Assembly: GCA_018389105.1 (NCBI GenBank)
Contig: JACATO010001035.1
Location: 394,501 to 458,500 of the forward strand
DNA from: Nautilus pompilius
Lineage: Eukaryota; Mollusca; Cephalopoda; Nautilida; Nautilidae
Reading direction: 5' to 3'
DNA: 64,000 nucleotides
The translations under genes and the position numbers were made by a program. Of this stretch, positions 1 through 14,700 are shown piece after piece. A model generated the notes under the pieces. The model worked only from the letters and a program-made list of their open reading frames with translations, was not told where the DNA came from and made no database searches. The stretch's first letter is position 1; every line of letters begins with the position of its first letter.

Positions 1-1300
1 GTTACACTGGACCAGCAGTTCCAAACTTTTCATTGAGTGCAACCCATCTTCACCACATCTGTAGCCAATTCTTCTAGAGCATTCTGAAATATCCCACCTT
101 TCCACTGCAAGGGTTTCTTGCCAAAGCAAATGGTATATCAGACATAGTTGGGTAGTAATGAGAGACTAGTTCTGGCATCTTCCGTAAATGTTCTCTGATG
201 GAGAATTGGAAATTTTTCTTCAATTCCTTTTTTGACATCACTTTCTTCCATGTAAGTCACCAGGGTTGGAAACAAAGGTCTTCCTGGCATCCAGTTTTTG
301 CTACCAGAGATGTAGTTTCACTTGAAAATGCAATGAGATTTTCTGCAAGGACAAGAAATGTGGCTTGCGGACCTTGGAAATTCCCCACTTGCCTTGTTGA
401 AAGTGAAGAGCTTTCATTCCAACTCTCTGATCAAATGCACGCTGCAACACTTCGCCTCTTGATAACTGCTGTGCAAACAAAAGCTTTGCATAATGAATCC
501 ATTTCTCCGCAAAGTTTCTGAAAATAAGCAGCTAGTGAGGGCACCTGTTTTGCTAAAATTTGCTGTGTGGATAACAGTGGGTACAATTCCTAATACATTT
601 GAAGGCAATGTCTTTGTAGCTAACATGTCGTAGTGAACCATGCAATGCATTCCAAGTGTCATTGGTGACATTTTTCTCTATATGTCAGAAGCCAGGTCTG
701 CCACCTACTGTTGCAGAAGCTCCACCAGTACAAAATCTGTCTGCATTTCCCGGCTCGGTAATTTGCTCTCAAAAAAAAAAGAAGAGGGAAATCTCATTTT
801 TTTTGTCGTCATCTCCAAGCACTTTCAAAATAGAAGCTCATCTTTGAAATCCCCATCTTTCACATACCGGATATAAACATGTAGTTAAGTAACATCTGTT
901 CATTCATTAAGCGCCAAACTGAATAAATCAAATTGGATGGCTTTTATCTTTTCAACAACTTTAGCAAGAATATCACCTGACATATTTGAAATTCTTCTCT
1001 TAACTGTATCATTTGACATTTGATTTAAGAAACAACTGAGTGCATCTTAAGTGTAAAGAAGCAACAAGCATGGACTTAGATGTAGAAATCTTTAAGAGCT
1101 ACAGGGGTACAATGCTTCTACAGCAGCAACATTTTGCTATACCCTCCCATGTCAAGCCTACCAGTCTTTAGTGCTCTGACTTTTCATTTAGAAAATACAT
1201 CATCTTTGTCAGCAAGGTCTGTCTGGTGAACATGCACTGCTTCAGCCAACAAAATTTCATGGCAAACAACCCAGCAGCCTCTCAATGTCACATACTACCA
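1..1300 (-). pseudogene. Decayed hAT-type transposase (ZBED5/SCAND3-like), truncated by window edge
   Basis: Minus-strand fragments in several frames follow the order of a domesticated-type hAT transposase. Around 1025-925 the reading is [20 protein letters not shown]. Around 720-640 it is [16 protein letters not shown] followed by a degenerate [17 protein letters not shown], matching the TDGAPAMxGxxxGF and threonine/histidine block. At about 630-520 come [14 protein letters not shown] and [16 protein letters not shown], matching the family's LxxKxL and NFIKxxxLxxRLF stretch. At about 150-110 comes [11 protein letters not shown], matching the ALARNPF block. Stops and frameshifts interrupt it throughout, so it is a fossil. 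The 3' end is off the window, and no terminal repeats or target duplication were identified. Confidence 0.75.
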
Positions 1301-4300
1301 TAGAAGTAAATCCATAATTAATGTACCCCTCTGCTTATTTTCTCTTTCTTGAATTTGTGGTAGCCATTCGTGTCAAAGTTGCTCCAAAGGTAAACAGAAG
1401 ACTGGCACGATGAGTGATTTGTGAGTTGGCCCCCTGTGTTCCACAAAATTATTTTGCCTGTCTATCAAATCATCTACAAAACAAAGATTGTTACACTGTG
1501 CCAGCTTCTCAGCAGGACAAATGACTATACATTATTGTTAGAGCATAACCATGAAATGCTCGTATTCAGCCTGGTCGATCAAGAGAAAAACAAAATACAT
1601 CAAACACTGATAAATAAGTGATGGAACAACAAATCGAATTGATAACAATGTCGACAAAAATAAAACATTCTTTACCAGATCAATGTATCTGAAAAATGGT
1701 GTCAGGTGTGTACTGTTTTGGTTTTTAATCAAAAACACAATTTCTAACAAGTGGTAAACTCTGGGTACAGGACTGCATGCAAAAGACTTAGCAACCATTC
1801 TTACAATTTTATGTACTTGGTGCTCCATTGAGTTGAAGCTGGATTTCAGAGTGTAATTGATGGAAAGTGTCTTCCTATTTTTATCAGATACCCTAAGCAA
1901 GACATTTTTATGAAGCTTTGCAATGTCCATTTTGCTATGGATTTGGCTGATATTCCTCAGCCTCTTGTTAACTAGCCCAAAGTCAAAGTGCTCTCATCGC
2001 AACATTATTATTTGTGTAATGCCATCATAAACCATCCCCTTTCCTTTTCTACTGTCTAGAAGGTCTGAAAGAGTTTTTGTAAACATTTTAGAAGTTATTC
2101 TTTACCCTGTTTTTGACATTCTATAAGCAAAAAAAAAAGTTTTTCTAGGACTTGTAGCTAATAAGAAGCAAAACCTCTTGGTGTTAGTGCATAATCCATG
2201 TGAGAGGGAAGACGACACACAGTCAACATTGAACGTTTTACTAGAATATAAGAATTTCTCTGTTGATAAAACAAGTTCTACTTCAGTAACTTGGTATTTT
2301 TATTTTTATATTATTACCAAAGCTCACCACATAATTATGAACCAAAAGTTATTTCTATCAACGTTAAACTTAGTTCACACCAGAAGCAACGTTTTACAGT
2401 ATCTGTCCAATGTCATTTCTCACCACAAAGTAAATTTCAGCTCATAACATGCATGGCTGTGTGAACCCTTCATTGAAAGATGCCACAACTTATCTGCAGA
2501 AGTCAGCATCTCAACCTTTATTGCCAAACAAAGGTCGAGAGAGACTGGTCTCTGATTATTGGAGTAGCGGAAAGTTTGAGCTTAGCCTTGGTAATGAGAA
2601 AATGTCACTTGAGAGAGAGAGTTACACAGCATTCGAAACAAACCCTGGAGCAATGGTTTGTGTAGTAGGATGAAGTATTTAGTTCTAAAGAATGCCAAGG
2701 TGTTAGGAAACTGTAGAAGAATATAGAGCGAGCTGCATTTGTCCATCAATTAGATGCAGAGGTGGAAAAGTGAATAAATTATGAAAATGTTTTTTTTTTG
2801 TTGCTAATCCTGCAATGTTATGCAATTCCATCAGGGTGCCATCTGGTAAGTAGGTGGTTCATTGATATCGCAAAAATCATAGCAATCTAAGGCTCAAGGA
2901 AAAAGTCAAATACATAATTCCTGTGCTAGAAAAGAATTAAAAGAATCTCCTAATACCATGGAGATGAATTAGACTGAAGAATCAAAGATAAAGGTTCAAC
3001 CAATTTCAGTTAATGGGGAAGGGGCTAGTGGCTAAAGGAATGGTATAGGGTTTTCGTACAAAGCAATATTCTAAAAGCCAGAATGATTCTTAAATGAATG
3101 CACTTGACCAAGATACTGACTTGAAGAGTAGAATCAGCCTGTGAATATACGGAATTAACCACCTACTGTGGTAACGGCAACAATCTCAGTTCTTTGATGC
3201 CTTCTAAAAAAAAAAAAAAAAAAAAAAAGAGAGAAAAGAAAATGCCCGTGGGCTAACTCTTCTCCCCTGTTTTTTGTGAGAACATTTTAAGTACTCAACA
3301 ATGACCTAAGAAACCCAAAGCTATGTTGATAACATCTTCCTTATCTAATCATATAAGAGTTTCTGAACAGTATTTAAATTGCAGAACTAATATGAGAGAG
3401 CAACATTCAGTTTTGTTAAGAATGGCCAACTAGCACCATTTGTTAGAAAGATAATAGCATCCAAAAGATCAACAGATGAAAAACCAAACAACAAAAGATT
3501 GCAGCTGCAAACATCAAAGATACTTCTGAACACCTGGCCAAACCTGTAAGAACTTTAACACCAAAGTCGTCACCCACAAACAACACACTATCCAGCAAAG
3601 TCAGTATGTGAATGTTTGTTTCTGTTGCCAGCACCTCGACTGTGACATATTTGTTGGTTGGCAAACACCACTAATTAGTCAAAGTTTTTAACTATCTGAT
3701 CAAGTCAGTAGCATAACTAATGATTTGGGATGTCTTCACGACCAAGTGCTTGATTACAATATTTCTTTTATCAGCAACCACCAATTATTGTACCAGTCTT
3801 TAAGTGTTAGCTTGCATCCAACTCCTGCAGCCGATATCAGAGAATGGTGTTGCTATGTTCGTTCGCCTGGATTTCTTTAGCAGAAAGACCAGCAAGAAAC
3901 AAGATCCTTGACAACGATAGATGATCAATAACTATAGAATTTACTGAACCTACTAGCATACAGAAATGTCAGAAGCGTTACTAAAATGGGCCACAAGTAC
4001 TTTAACGGTTAGAATGTTATGCAGGTTATAAATTAAATGATACGGGAGACACCCATGGTGGCAATTACCAGGGCTTGCTTTGTCAATATAACTACTAGGA
4101 ATGTTCAAATAAAACCCAGCCAAATACCATTACTGTAGCCAAGTTTCATTTGAACACTCCTAGTGACTATCAATTAGATTTTACTGGCATTCAGTCTTGG
4201 TACGGTTGGCAATTTTGTTTTGTTTTTTTTACTTTACAAAAGACCTAATCTCCTCGACTATGATGAATAACCCAAGTTTTAAAAACTAATTAGTAGTGGG

Positions 4301-7300
4301 ATACAGCTTGACAAAAATGGGAAGAAGTGGTACTTCAATTCATTATGGAAATATAGTAAATGCCTTCTCTTTTGTACATTTGAGAAATAGAAAAAAATCA
4401 ATAGTTACTGTTATCAACTAATGCATGCATTGGTAGCTGCCACACCACCGGTGGTTTCCATTCAAAGGTGGAGACTGATAATTGGCTATGGTTTTTTTGC
4501 CATTCTCAATTATTAAAGTATTGAAAGGGTTCTGCCCACTTTATTTCTTCATTACCGGTTTACATATAGTTGCACAATAATAAAAATAAATTAGGATGGG
4601 GCGGAGGCGTGCAGCCTGGTGGTAAACTATAAATGCTAAGGGGCTGAGTTTGAATCCAAGCTGGAACTGACTCGGTTTAGTGGGTCCCATGCGCAGTCTT
4701 TTCTGCTCTCCTTCAATGGCCAGCTGAGTGGGGATCTCCCTCTGGGCAATCCTCCCACATTGGTGAAATAAGGAGTTCTCGTAAGGTTTACCGAGGGTAA
4801 ATCTGACCACCACCCCATGAATAGTCCTCTACTTGGTCCCCAAAATTGATATCCTACACACCTTCTCCAGTCTAGCTCACTGCTGCAGGGTGTCCTTAAA
4901 CCTCAAAAGTCATAAAGAAGAAAACTACCAAATGTTTCTATTAAATATTTCACCATTTTCCTTGCCTGCCACAAATAAACAATAAAGTAAGGAACGTCTG
5001 TTTACCTCCCATACAACTGAAGCCTCGATATTCTAGACCTCCATCACAAGTGAGGTTAACCTCGGATTTCAGACCTCCATCACGAGGGAAGCCTCAATAT
5101 TCTAACCGCCCTCACAAGTGAGGGAAGCCTCGGATTTCAGACCCCCATCACAAGTGAGGTAAGCCTCGATATTCCAACCTCCCTCACAAGTGAGGTTAAC
5201 CTCGGATTTCAGACCTCCATCATGAGTGAAACATTGATATTCTAACCTCCCTCACAAGTGAGGTTAACCCCGGATTTCAGACCTCCATCATGAGTGAAAC
5301 ATTGATATTCTAACCTCCCTCACAAGTGAGTGAAGCCTCAATATTCCAACCTCCCTCACAAATGAGGTTAACCTCAGATTTCAGACCTCCATCACGAGTG
5401 AAGCCTTGATATTCTAACTTTCCTGTGAGGTAAACCTCAGATTTCAAACAAAGGAAACTTCTTTTAAATATCATTTTAACAAAAAAATTTTTCCACATAA
5501 AAACCTGAAGTTGAAAGAGTGAATTAAAAAAATTAAAGAGAAAAAATAGACATGAAAAAGAAAATCCATATAAAGTTTTAGATAAAGTGAAATATCAAAC
5601 ACCCTGACAAATGTAAAACCAGATGCACAAACCGAGAAAACAGTAAGAGCCATCAATGCCAACACTGCAGCTAATATGACTTTTCTGGTGTCACCCCCCC
5701 CCCCCTCCATTTTCACTACAATTAGCAGTGAAATTTCTTTTCTGGCCTCATTTAACTCTGACAAGTGGGCAAAGCAGCGGAAAGATTTGTGACAATGATA
5801 ATCTTTCAATCGGAATAAAATGTTTCTTCCCATGAATAGTTCATTGATTTTGTGTGAACCTGTGTGTGGTTGCGTGGAAATAGCTTTTCCTCGCAATCCA
5901 CTTCAGCTGATGGCGACGGCATTTCGACCTCTTACTCCCACGGGTCACCGTCACCACCTGTACCCAGAACTTCAAAACAAAAGATTAAACTTTTTACCTG
6001 TTTAGAGAAAGGGGGCAGTAATTTTATATATATATATTTCTGATTATGTTATTTTACAAGTCATATATTTGTTAATAATCCCTCCTCTGGAAATTGAAAA
6101 TCCAGCTAGCGTCACAAAAAATTCTTTAAAGTTCTCGACAACGAGTAGCATTTATTTTAATTAAAGTTAAAGAGAACTGCATTCATTTCACTGGGAAACA
6201 AATAACCTCTAGAAGACAGGCTGTCTTTTAGTGGGGGTTTGGGGGAACCCACATTTCATCGACTGAGCTACTGCTCCAGCTCACGCCATCTACTGGAAAC
6301 TGTCAAGAGTCGGAAGATGCAGAAACAAACAACAAAAAAACAGACAGATTCCCCAAGCGACCCATACTTAAGTTTGATGTTGTTGTTTTTTTTTTTTTAA
6401 TCTGTGGGTATTGAATGAAACTAAGGTATTATAGCAGATTTTTAAAACAATTTTTATTATATACAAGTGTCACCAGACAAGATGCTGCTGCTGCTGCTGA
6501 TAATGATAAACTATTATAGGAACAACTGACCTTTTGTCAGATTCTGAGTAAATAAGTAACAAACTTTAAATCTTACTTTGCTAATAATAAAGAAAGTGGG
6601 TTTAGATTATCAAGTCTTCATATGTACATATGCAAAAAAAAAAAGTAGCAGCATTTTTCTGACTTAAGATAGATTAAAGACTCGTTTTTTTCTCTTCATC
6701 TTCGCAGTCTGTTTTTTTTTTTTTTGGTTACCTACTCAACGTTGTAAAGTTGGAACTAAAAGACTCTTCTATTTTGCCAGAGTTTTCAAATGAACCACTG
6801 ACGGCCGATTTTATTTTTCTTTCTAAGAACCAAAATTTTTAATTTTCTCTCTTTGCCCGAATTAAATGGCACAGAAATGGTTCTTTGCCCTACGGTCGAG
6901 GTCCTGACGTCCGCCCAGCAGAGGAGCTATTCTCGGACGCGTTGTCCCACAGACGAGGTTGGATTTGCTCTGAGAGTTCCCGACGTTTATCGTCGTCCTC
7001 ATCAGGACTCTCATCACTACAGGATTTGTTGGAATAATAATCCCATCCTTTCCAGGTACTTGCCCCATTGCTTCTGAATAACTCCCCAATCGGCCATCTC
7101 CAGCCCGAAAGGCTATTTACAATCATTTACTAATATTTAATATTTACCGAACTAATTATAATCTTAATAGAAATTACACTGCCAACCTTTTTTGAATTAG
7201 GGGAGACCAGGGCTGGTTGGAGTTTATACTGAATTAATTATACATTTAAGACAATGCTGGCATAAAGAAACCTTTAAAGAAGCCCAAGAGAACATCCAGC

Positions 7301-10300
7301 TGGATCCAGAAATCGGATTTTCAAAAAACTTACCTATGTAATGAGTCTGCTGAGAAATTTCACAAAAACTTACACTTTTGCTATTTCTTAAACGCACGAA
7401 ACAACTTTGTACGCATTGCAGCCATGCAAGACATACTGTTTGCCTGATTATCTACATATTGCACTTTCCCTTTCATAAATCCTGACCAGACGAGATGGTA
7501 GTCTCCTCAATATCACCAAGAAATTAATAATCGGTTTTTTGTGTAAGCATCTAATAACCTGTTCTGTGCCAATGCTGCTAAAACCCAGTGATACACGGTA
7601 AGTTAAAAAACATGGACTTCACTGATCATCTGACCCAGACTCCATTTACTTTTATTATCACAAAATCAGTGTAAATTTCCCTTGGAACTAAGAGTGGCTC
7701 GTGCATGGAACCTTATAAATGAGCATCTCTCTCCTCCTCCTCCTGTTTAGCTACTCCATCTATTTTGTCTTTTTGATGCATCATCAAGATAACAGAATAA
7801 ATATGGTAGAGACAAAACTCATGCACAAGATACTTTTCTATTAGAGCTGTTCAAATGAAACTGAATTGGATGTGATTATGATTATTCTATTTCAGTTGGG
7901 TTTCGTTTGAATATCCCTTATGCATATATTCCACCACTGCTGCAAAATTTTCTGTTTACCTCCACATGGATGACACATGCTAAAGCAATTCTAGATGGTG
8001 GCTAGCATCGATGCACACGCCAAACAGAAAACAATATGGATATTTAGTACTGCAATTCACTGGGTAAACTGAGTGTACAGCATAGAAACTGAACTCCAAG
8101 AAAGGTCTCAGAGCAGGAGGCTGGCAGCAAAAAGAACGTTGATGAACCGACCCACAAAGATCAACGCATCAGGCAGTACGAGTCGAAAGCGTGTCTTGGT
8201 ATTGGCCATAATGGCAATCGAATAATCGTTGATAGCTTTGGTTACTCTACAGTTCGTGTTTGGTGAGTTCTGCAAACACCGCATAAGCCTATTCACTTGT
8301 CCTCCACGCAGCCACCACCACAGACTTTTGTCTCACTAGTCCGCTGAAGGAAGGCATACAGAAACAGTCTGCGAAAGATGGCTGCTCCAAGGAAAGCTCT
8401 TTGCTGATGGCTGATGCAGCAGGTTCCACACCAGCACAAGTATGTAGACTGTGATGATAATGGCTATGTGGAAAAAAATAACTGTGCTGCCAGGTTTTTT
8501 TTAAAAAAGCAACAAAAAACAACAACTTTTTTTTTTTTTTTGGTCTATGTTAGGTTTTGTAAGTTTACAAAATTCTGAGGAAAATTAAATCATTATTTTT
8601 TACACCTTCGTACAATTTCGTAATAGAAAATAAAAGACTATTGTAGCAGCATTTACAAAAGAAACTGCTAATCTAAACAAAACTATGAAGACAGAAATCA
8701 GCAGTCAGCATCTTCAGATTCTTTCTTTGACAGAAACACCAACATGGGAGACAACTCTCGCTTGTTTGTTTTTTTGTTGTTTTTCTGATGCTTCATCACA
8801 CTTTTATAACAACTTAAAACCAACTGACTGAAGTGAAAGAAGAAAAATTCCATTATACAGAGCAAATTTGGTAAGTCTAGAACTCTTGAAAAAGTGGCAA
8901 GGCATCCTAACACCTTCAAGGGTTGTGGGTGACTGGTTATTGATCTGATGCTGTAGGTAACCAGGCATTAAGTGGTTGAAGTTGGAGATTTTTGGTATTC
9001 AGTTGCAAAGCGGGGAAAAGCTCACGGAAAGGAATACAATAAACAAGTAAAGACATTTTACAAAAGCATAATTACAATGATGCAAAGTCTGGAATAATGT
9101 GCCTGTAATTCCAACTGGACCAAAGAGAGTTAGCGCTCCAGCCAAACAACCAACAAGGAAAAAAAATATGTAATCGCTCACATGCACCAGTCTATCATAA
9201 CTATGGGACATACCAATAAAATAATCCATCAAGCATCAATGGGAACATTTCGATGAAAGAAAGGAGAGACCAAAGTTAGAAAATGAAGCAGCCCTTTTCT
9301 TTATTTAACTGGATGCATTCTTTTGAAAAGTCACATGGTTAGATGCTTAACTATGTGCACTAGTAAATTGCTCTTTGCATGCATTGTGATATATTACAAA
9401 CGTAGGCAAGTACACAACTGAGATGCCCAGTGTATATAATTGTGTGTTAAAAGCAAAATTAGTGGGCGAGAACCCTGGTGCCACCACAATGAGATTTTGT
9501 CTGTCTGTCTGTTCTCCTCTGCACTGTTGAAGTAGAAAAGATTGGAGATTAATAAACCGACTATCCTAATATGCACTAAACACCGCCACATATTTCTCAT
9601 TTTTTCCTGGTTAGAATTTCAAATAAAAATGCAAAAAAAACAACAAAAACTGGTTTTGTGGGAGTCTACATAACAATTAACTTTCACCAATTATTATTAT
9701 TATTTTTTTTTTGAGTTACTGTTTTGTTTGTTTTTTTAGATGGGGGAGGAGGCAACAAGATGGTCCAGGCCGAAACTATGACCAGGGGCAGCTCTGTTTG
9801 GCGCATCACTTCTTCACCCAGTCGGCCATTAGACAGGTTCCCTCCCACATCTAAAGGTGAAGAGTTCTAGTGCCGGCTCCCACTGCCACCCATTTTTGTG
9901 CACAAGCCCTGTGGCCGAACTCCCAGCAGCTTCCCAGTCTGATTTAAGAGAAAGGGTCTGGACAGGGCACCACCGCCGCCGCTGCTGCTGTTGCTGTTGT
10001 TGTTTAGTCACCTCAAGCACCTGAGGATTACCCTCAGAAGCACCAAAGCTGCATGTTGTACTGCCGTTCAAATGATAACGAGAATCGAGCACAGCTCCAT
10101 CCGACATCTGACAACTGGTTAATAATCAGTAATAGTATTTAAACAAGCAGTAATAAAACCAGTCAGTTGGTTGTCAGGCTGCGATGATTGAGGGAGGGGT
10201 CAGTCCCCCCCCCCCCGTCTTGCTGTAACAACAGTGAAAACTAATCCTTCATTTACTGAAGCGCCAGAATAAATGGCACTCTTAAGTTTTTGAATAAAGC

Positions 10301-11656
10301 AAAAAAAAATCAAACATTTACAGATCAGTAATCCAAGATGGGTTTTTAATTAAAAATAAGGTGCCTATATTCTAAGAAGCAGCCAGGAATATCTGATGAC
10401 AATGACCGGCTCCTCTCTCTGAGTCAGGGGATGGGTTATTTTTTCTCTGTCAGTGGGAGCCAACATGGAGATTTAAGATAGATAGCAGAGCAGGGTATTC
10501 GTAGATCTCTGATGCACATGCAGAAACCACAAAGTTGAGGCAATCAAGAGAATAAAAAAAAAAACAAACAAACAAAAAAAAAAACACTTTCTATTTCTGG
10601 CAGCAGCAGCAGCATCATCATCATCATCATCATCAACAGAACCAAATGTCAGATGTGGTGGAGCCCAGGCTACTATCAGCAGATGGCTATTGCCTGATCA
10701 GCAGCTGACCTACAACCATACAACCAGTTGTCTCACAAGAAAATTGTATTGATTTTCACGGCCATACTACGTACCAACTGTGTTTGCAAACCAAGGAAGA
10801 AGCAACTTCCAAAACAACGTTCACTTCCTTGTTTTAAACCCATGAAAGGAATTAAATGATGAGGAATTATGCCACATACATATATAGATATACATGTGTA
10901 GGTAAATAATAGACCAGAGAGAAATGTAATAAGATCTGATTGAGTCTATAAACAGAGATGAAATCCAATCGTGCCACCCCATCCTCTGAGTTCGCAAATA
11001 AAGATGGATTGGCATAAATAGCTTTCAAAAGTACAAAGATCAGGACAGTGCAGTTTTTTCCCCTGGACCTGAAAAGAAATTTAACACATCGAGAGAATGT
11101 AGTCTAGTTATGTAGATGCGTATATTTGGGCAGCTAAGTATGATACATTATAAGAGTTGAGGTAGAGTGAGAGTGGATGCAAACTGAATAAATTGAGGAA
11201 TTTTACAAACAGCTGCAACAGAGACTGAAATACAGTAATATATATATATATATATTACAAAATAATAATCCTGAATGCTTTAAAAATATTACTTTCATTT
11301 ATAAATAATCATTTTTTTAAAAAAAAATCCGAATCTGTTTTTTTAAAAACTAATTATCATTAATACTTGAAATATTAACTTATAGAAAGCACATGAAGCC
11401 TGCTTCGTTGTCGATTTCCAAACCAAGGCTACAGATGCTGGGCAGTTTTTGTTCTTGATAAAGGTGCAAAGGCTAGGTACGCGGGTCAGCAGAATGTTCT
11501 CCCATTGACTAAACTTTCTTTCTTTCTTTTTATTTTTTTAAATCAATCGATCACAGCCCCTTTTGGAGAACCAAGCTACCTGCTGATTGTGTCATCGAGA
11601 GCTCCGTAAATCACCTGCCACGTAACAAGAGGCAGTACACAAAATGACAAGGGAGG

Positions 11657-11704
<48 letters not shown>

Positions 11705-14700
11705 TAATAATAATAATAATAATAATAATATAATAAAACATGATTTGGCAATGCGCATGGAGCTGGTGTCCGGCCAGGTTTCATTTAGACATCTTCAGGA
11801 ACAACAGTCAGTCATATCAAAAGACATGCAAATGATTCGGTGAATGGTATCTTTACTAATTCTAAAAGTGCAATCTACAAAGGCACTTATTCAAAATCCA
11901 TCAGAACGACAACTTACTGGTTCAATCCTCCATCTCTGAGTGACTGATAGCATTAAGATTTCTGTTCAAGTCTGAAAACTTCTCTCTCCCCCTCTTCATT
12001 TTTTTTTAGAGGGTTGCATCTATAATGTATATTAATCTGAGTTATAGAATTTAAATTCTTGAAATATCTGTGCCATTCATCTACCAGTAAGCAATATATA
12101 TATACCTCTCTCTCTCATTATCTTCTTCCAGAAATGAATTTTTATTCTATATGCCTTGAATGGTTTGAACAGGGAAAGAACTTAGTATCAACACATTGCC
12201 GATGCCTTAAATCTATGACAGCCTCAAGAATTTGATCAATGTATCCATGGCAATACATCATTTTTCAGACTGTTTTAGTCGCTCCAGATGTTATGATTGG
12301 GAGTTTTCTAAAATACCTGATGATTCAGCTCAAACATTAAATAAAAAAATAGCCTTATATATTTATCGAAGTGTAACAAAGTCTAAATAACATTGAAATT
12401 ACAGTGAACAAAGACAAGGCCGCCTGATGAGAGGATATGCATCCTCCATATCTCAACAGGAATAATTACTTATTTCTTGCCAATGTTTAAGAATTTGGAA
12501 GAATAAATCAAAAACCAATTTGTTTTATTCTCTTCCGCATCTCATGAGCCCCCCACAAAACACGGGTAACCTCAGCCCAGGATGCAATGCTGAGGCCAGC
12601 GGTGTCTCATCGCTGCATCCGACACCTTGTAGAAAGCTTTCAAAAACAATTAAAAGTCTACATCTACTGGACTTAAAAATGTTGCCTTGCCTCGAAATTA
12701 GAATGAGAAAGAAACAAATTTTAATTAATTTAAAAAAAAAAAAAAAAAAAAGCATAGACATGAATAATACACTGGCAGTAACATATCTGGTCAAGCCTGA
12801 GGGGAATATTTCTGTACAAGAAAAAAACTGACTAACAGTCGTGTGTGTAGATAATTTAAGCAAGTTATGTATGGTATACTGGTTATACCATTCGTCAGTC
12901 CACATTATGGCTGCCGGTGTTATACTTATGACGACTGGTTTTCCTTCCCACTTTCTTTCTCTCTTTCTAGAAGAAACGCCTGCAGTATCATGGCAAAAGT
13001 CATTTTGTGGGGTGATAAAACCAAATGATGATGTTCTTATCAGCTTCATCAATCGTGGCTGTTTGTGTTATTATTATTTCCTTTTTGTCTTTTACCTGTG
13101 TGTCGAGTTTCCTTGGGCCAACTTACTGAATGATTAAAACTGAATACAGTATTTAAAAGCGGCTTGGAAAAACAATTCTGCCAGCTGAAGCAGTGATTCT
13201 GGTTCGTCTGGTTCCGTGCCAGATTTTCAAACCATTGTAGCCCAAACCAAAACCTTGTTGTGATAACATCCGGTTTTAATGCGCTGTACTCGGTCTGGAA
13301 ATATCTACTGGTTTCTTTTGTTCTCTCATCAAACCAACAATGAGATAGACGTGGCAATTTAACCCCTGTGTATGTGACCTCGGGAGCTTTCGCACCCCCG
13401 CTACATTTCAAATCTTTATTACTCAGCACAGGTGGAGTTGTGCACACTGTGGTGGGCAGTAACCTCATCATTAACATAACCTCTATGGCAATGAATCTAT
13501 GTATCGCATGTGTTTTGTATTGTGTCGACCAAACATACAGCCAGTCCAATGCAAGTACTATGGGCTGGTGGTGTAAGCGAAGTTAAAAACTGACACGGTA
13601 TATAGAGAGTTAAAATGCTACTACTGACTAAATTAACTGAAGATTGTAACTGAACAAATCTGTGAATGCTTAGCTTTTCACTTTTGCAATATACCTGGAC
13701 TCTCTATAGACAGTAATACTTAATCTTTCTTCACATTCTGGAAAATTTCCACTGTTAACAACTTAAAAGGTTATATAACACAATTTGAGGCTGTTGAGGT
13801 TACTAGAAATTACTTTTACACGTATCATTATAATTCACTCTTTTGTCTGTTTACAAATTATTAAGAGAAAAATTACCTGAAATATTCTTTGTGTAGATGT
13901 GAGGCTTGCAGCCATCTTACCATGGAAAGAGAACCGGACTTTGCTTTATAAGGGGGAGGGGAGCTATGCTAACCGATGCCACTAACACAAGTTATGGTTG
14001 AATGTTGAATAGTAAGATGCAGAAACAAAATGGATTCATAAAATTAAATTTAAAATTGTATGCGTTTTTTCACAACTGCTACCATTATGTATAATTTACC
14101 TATTTTGCCTTTAATTCTGTGTATTCAAAAAATCATTATTATAGCAGATAAAAACAAAAATTAGATTATAATTCAAAAAGGGAGACACTACATGAAATAT
14201 ATCATTATTATTATTACTATTATCACCATCATCATCATCATCATATTGTTATTAGTAGTAGTAGGAGTAATATGGCTCTCAAAGGGTGGCTTTTCATCAG
14301 ATTTACATTAAAACAATGTTAACAATTTTAAATCTTTTTGTTCCTTCTCTCGCATTCATCCATCCTTTTGCTTTGATCTGTTCTACTGATAACAAAGAAG
14401 GAAGGCTCACAGTACCAATGGTCTACTCTGCACTATCAGCAGAATGAAGATCAAAATTTTAATAACTATTCAGAGTTTACAATGTTTTGTTTTCAAAATT
14501 AAAATTAATCAATCAATAACCTGTTAGCAACCCCCCCCCACACACACACACCATACAGCAAAAGTGAGTTTTTTTTTAAACCAATCGGCGTCATCCTTAA
14601 GTTCTGAACCCAAGGTTTTCCCAGCTTGCTATCATTTCAAAAATACACTACCACCCAGAAAGTTTTACACAAATCATTTTCTCTCTTTTTTCTTTCTATA

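Noticed and set aside
1538-1930. 130-residue minus-strand ORF
   Set aside because: It lies beside the hAT fossil but shares no recognised hAT motif, and it lacks flanking splice sites. It may be part of the same old element.
8108-8525. Hydrophobic minus-strand ORFs (for example [20 protein letters not shown])
   Set aside because: They faintly recall choline-transporter-like membrane segments, but frame, splice sites and neighbouring blocks do not support a gene.
8999-9232. Hydrophobic ORF on the minus strand
   Set aside because: AT-rich composition favours Phe/Leu runs. No homology was recognised and no splice partner was found.
12520-13549. ORFs on both strands, up to 175 residues
   Set aside because: They run through poly-A/T and repeat-family-3 sequence and have no recognisable product.
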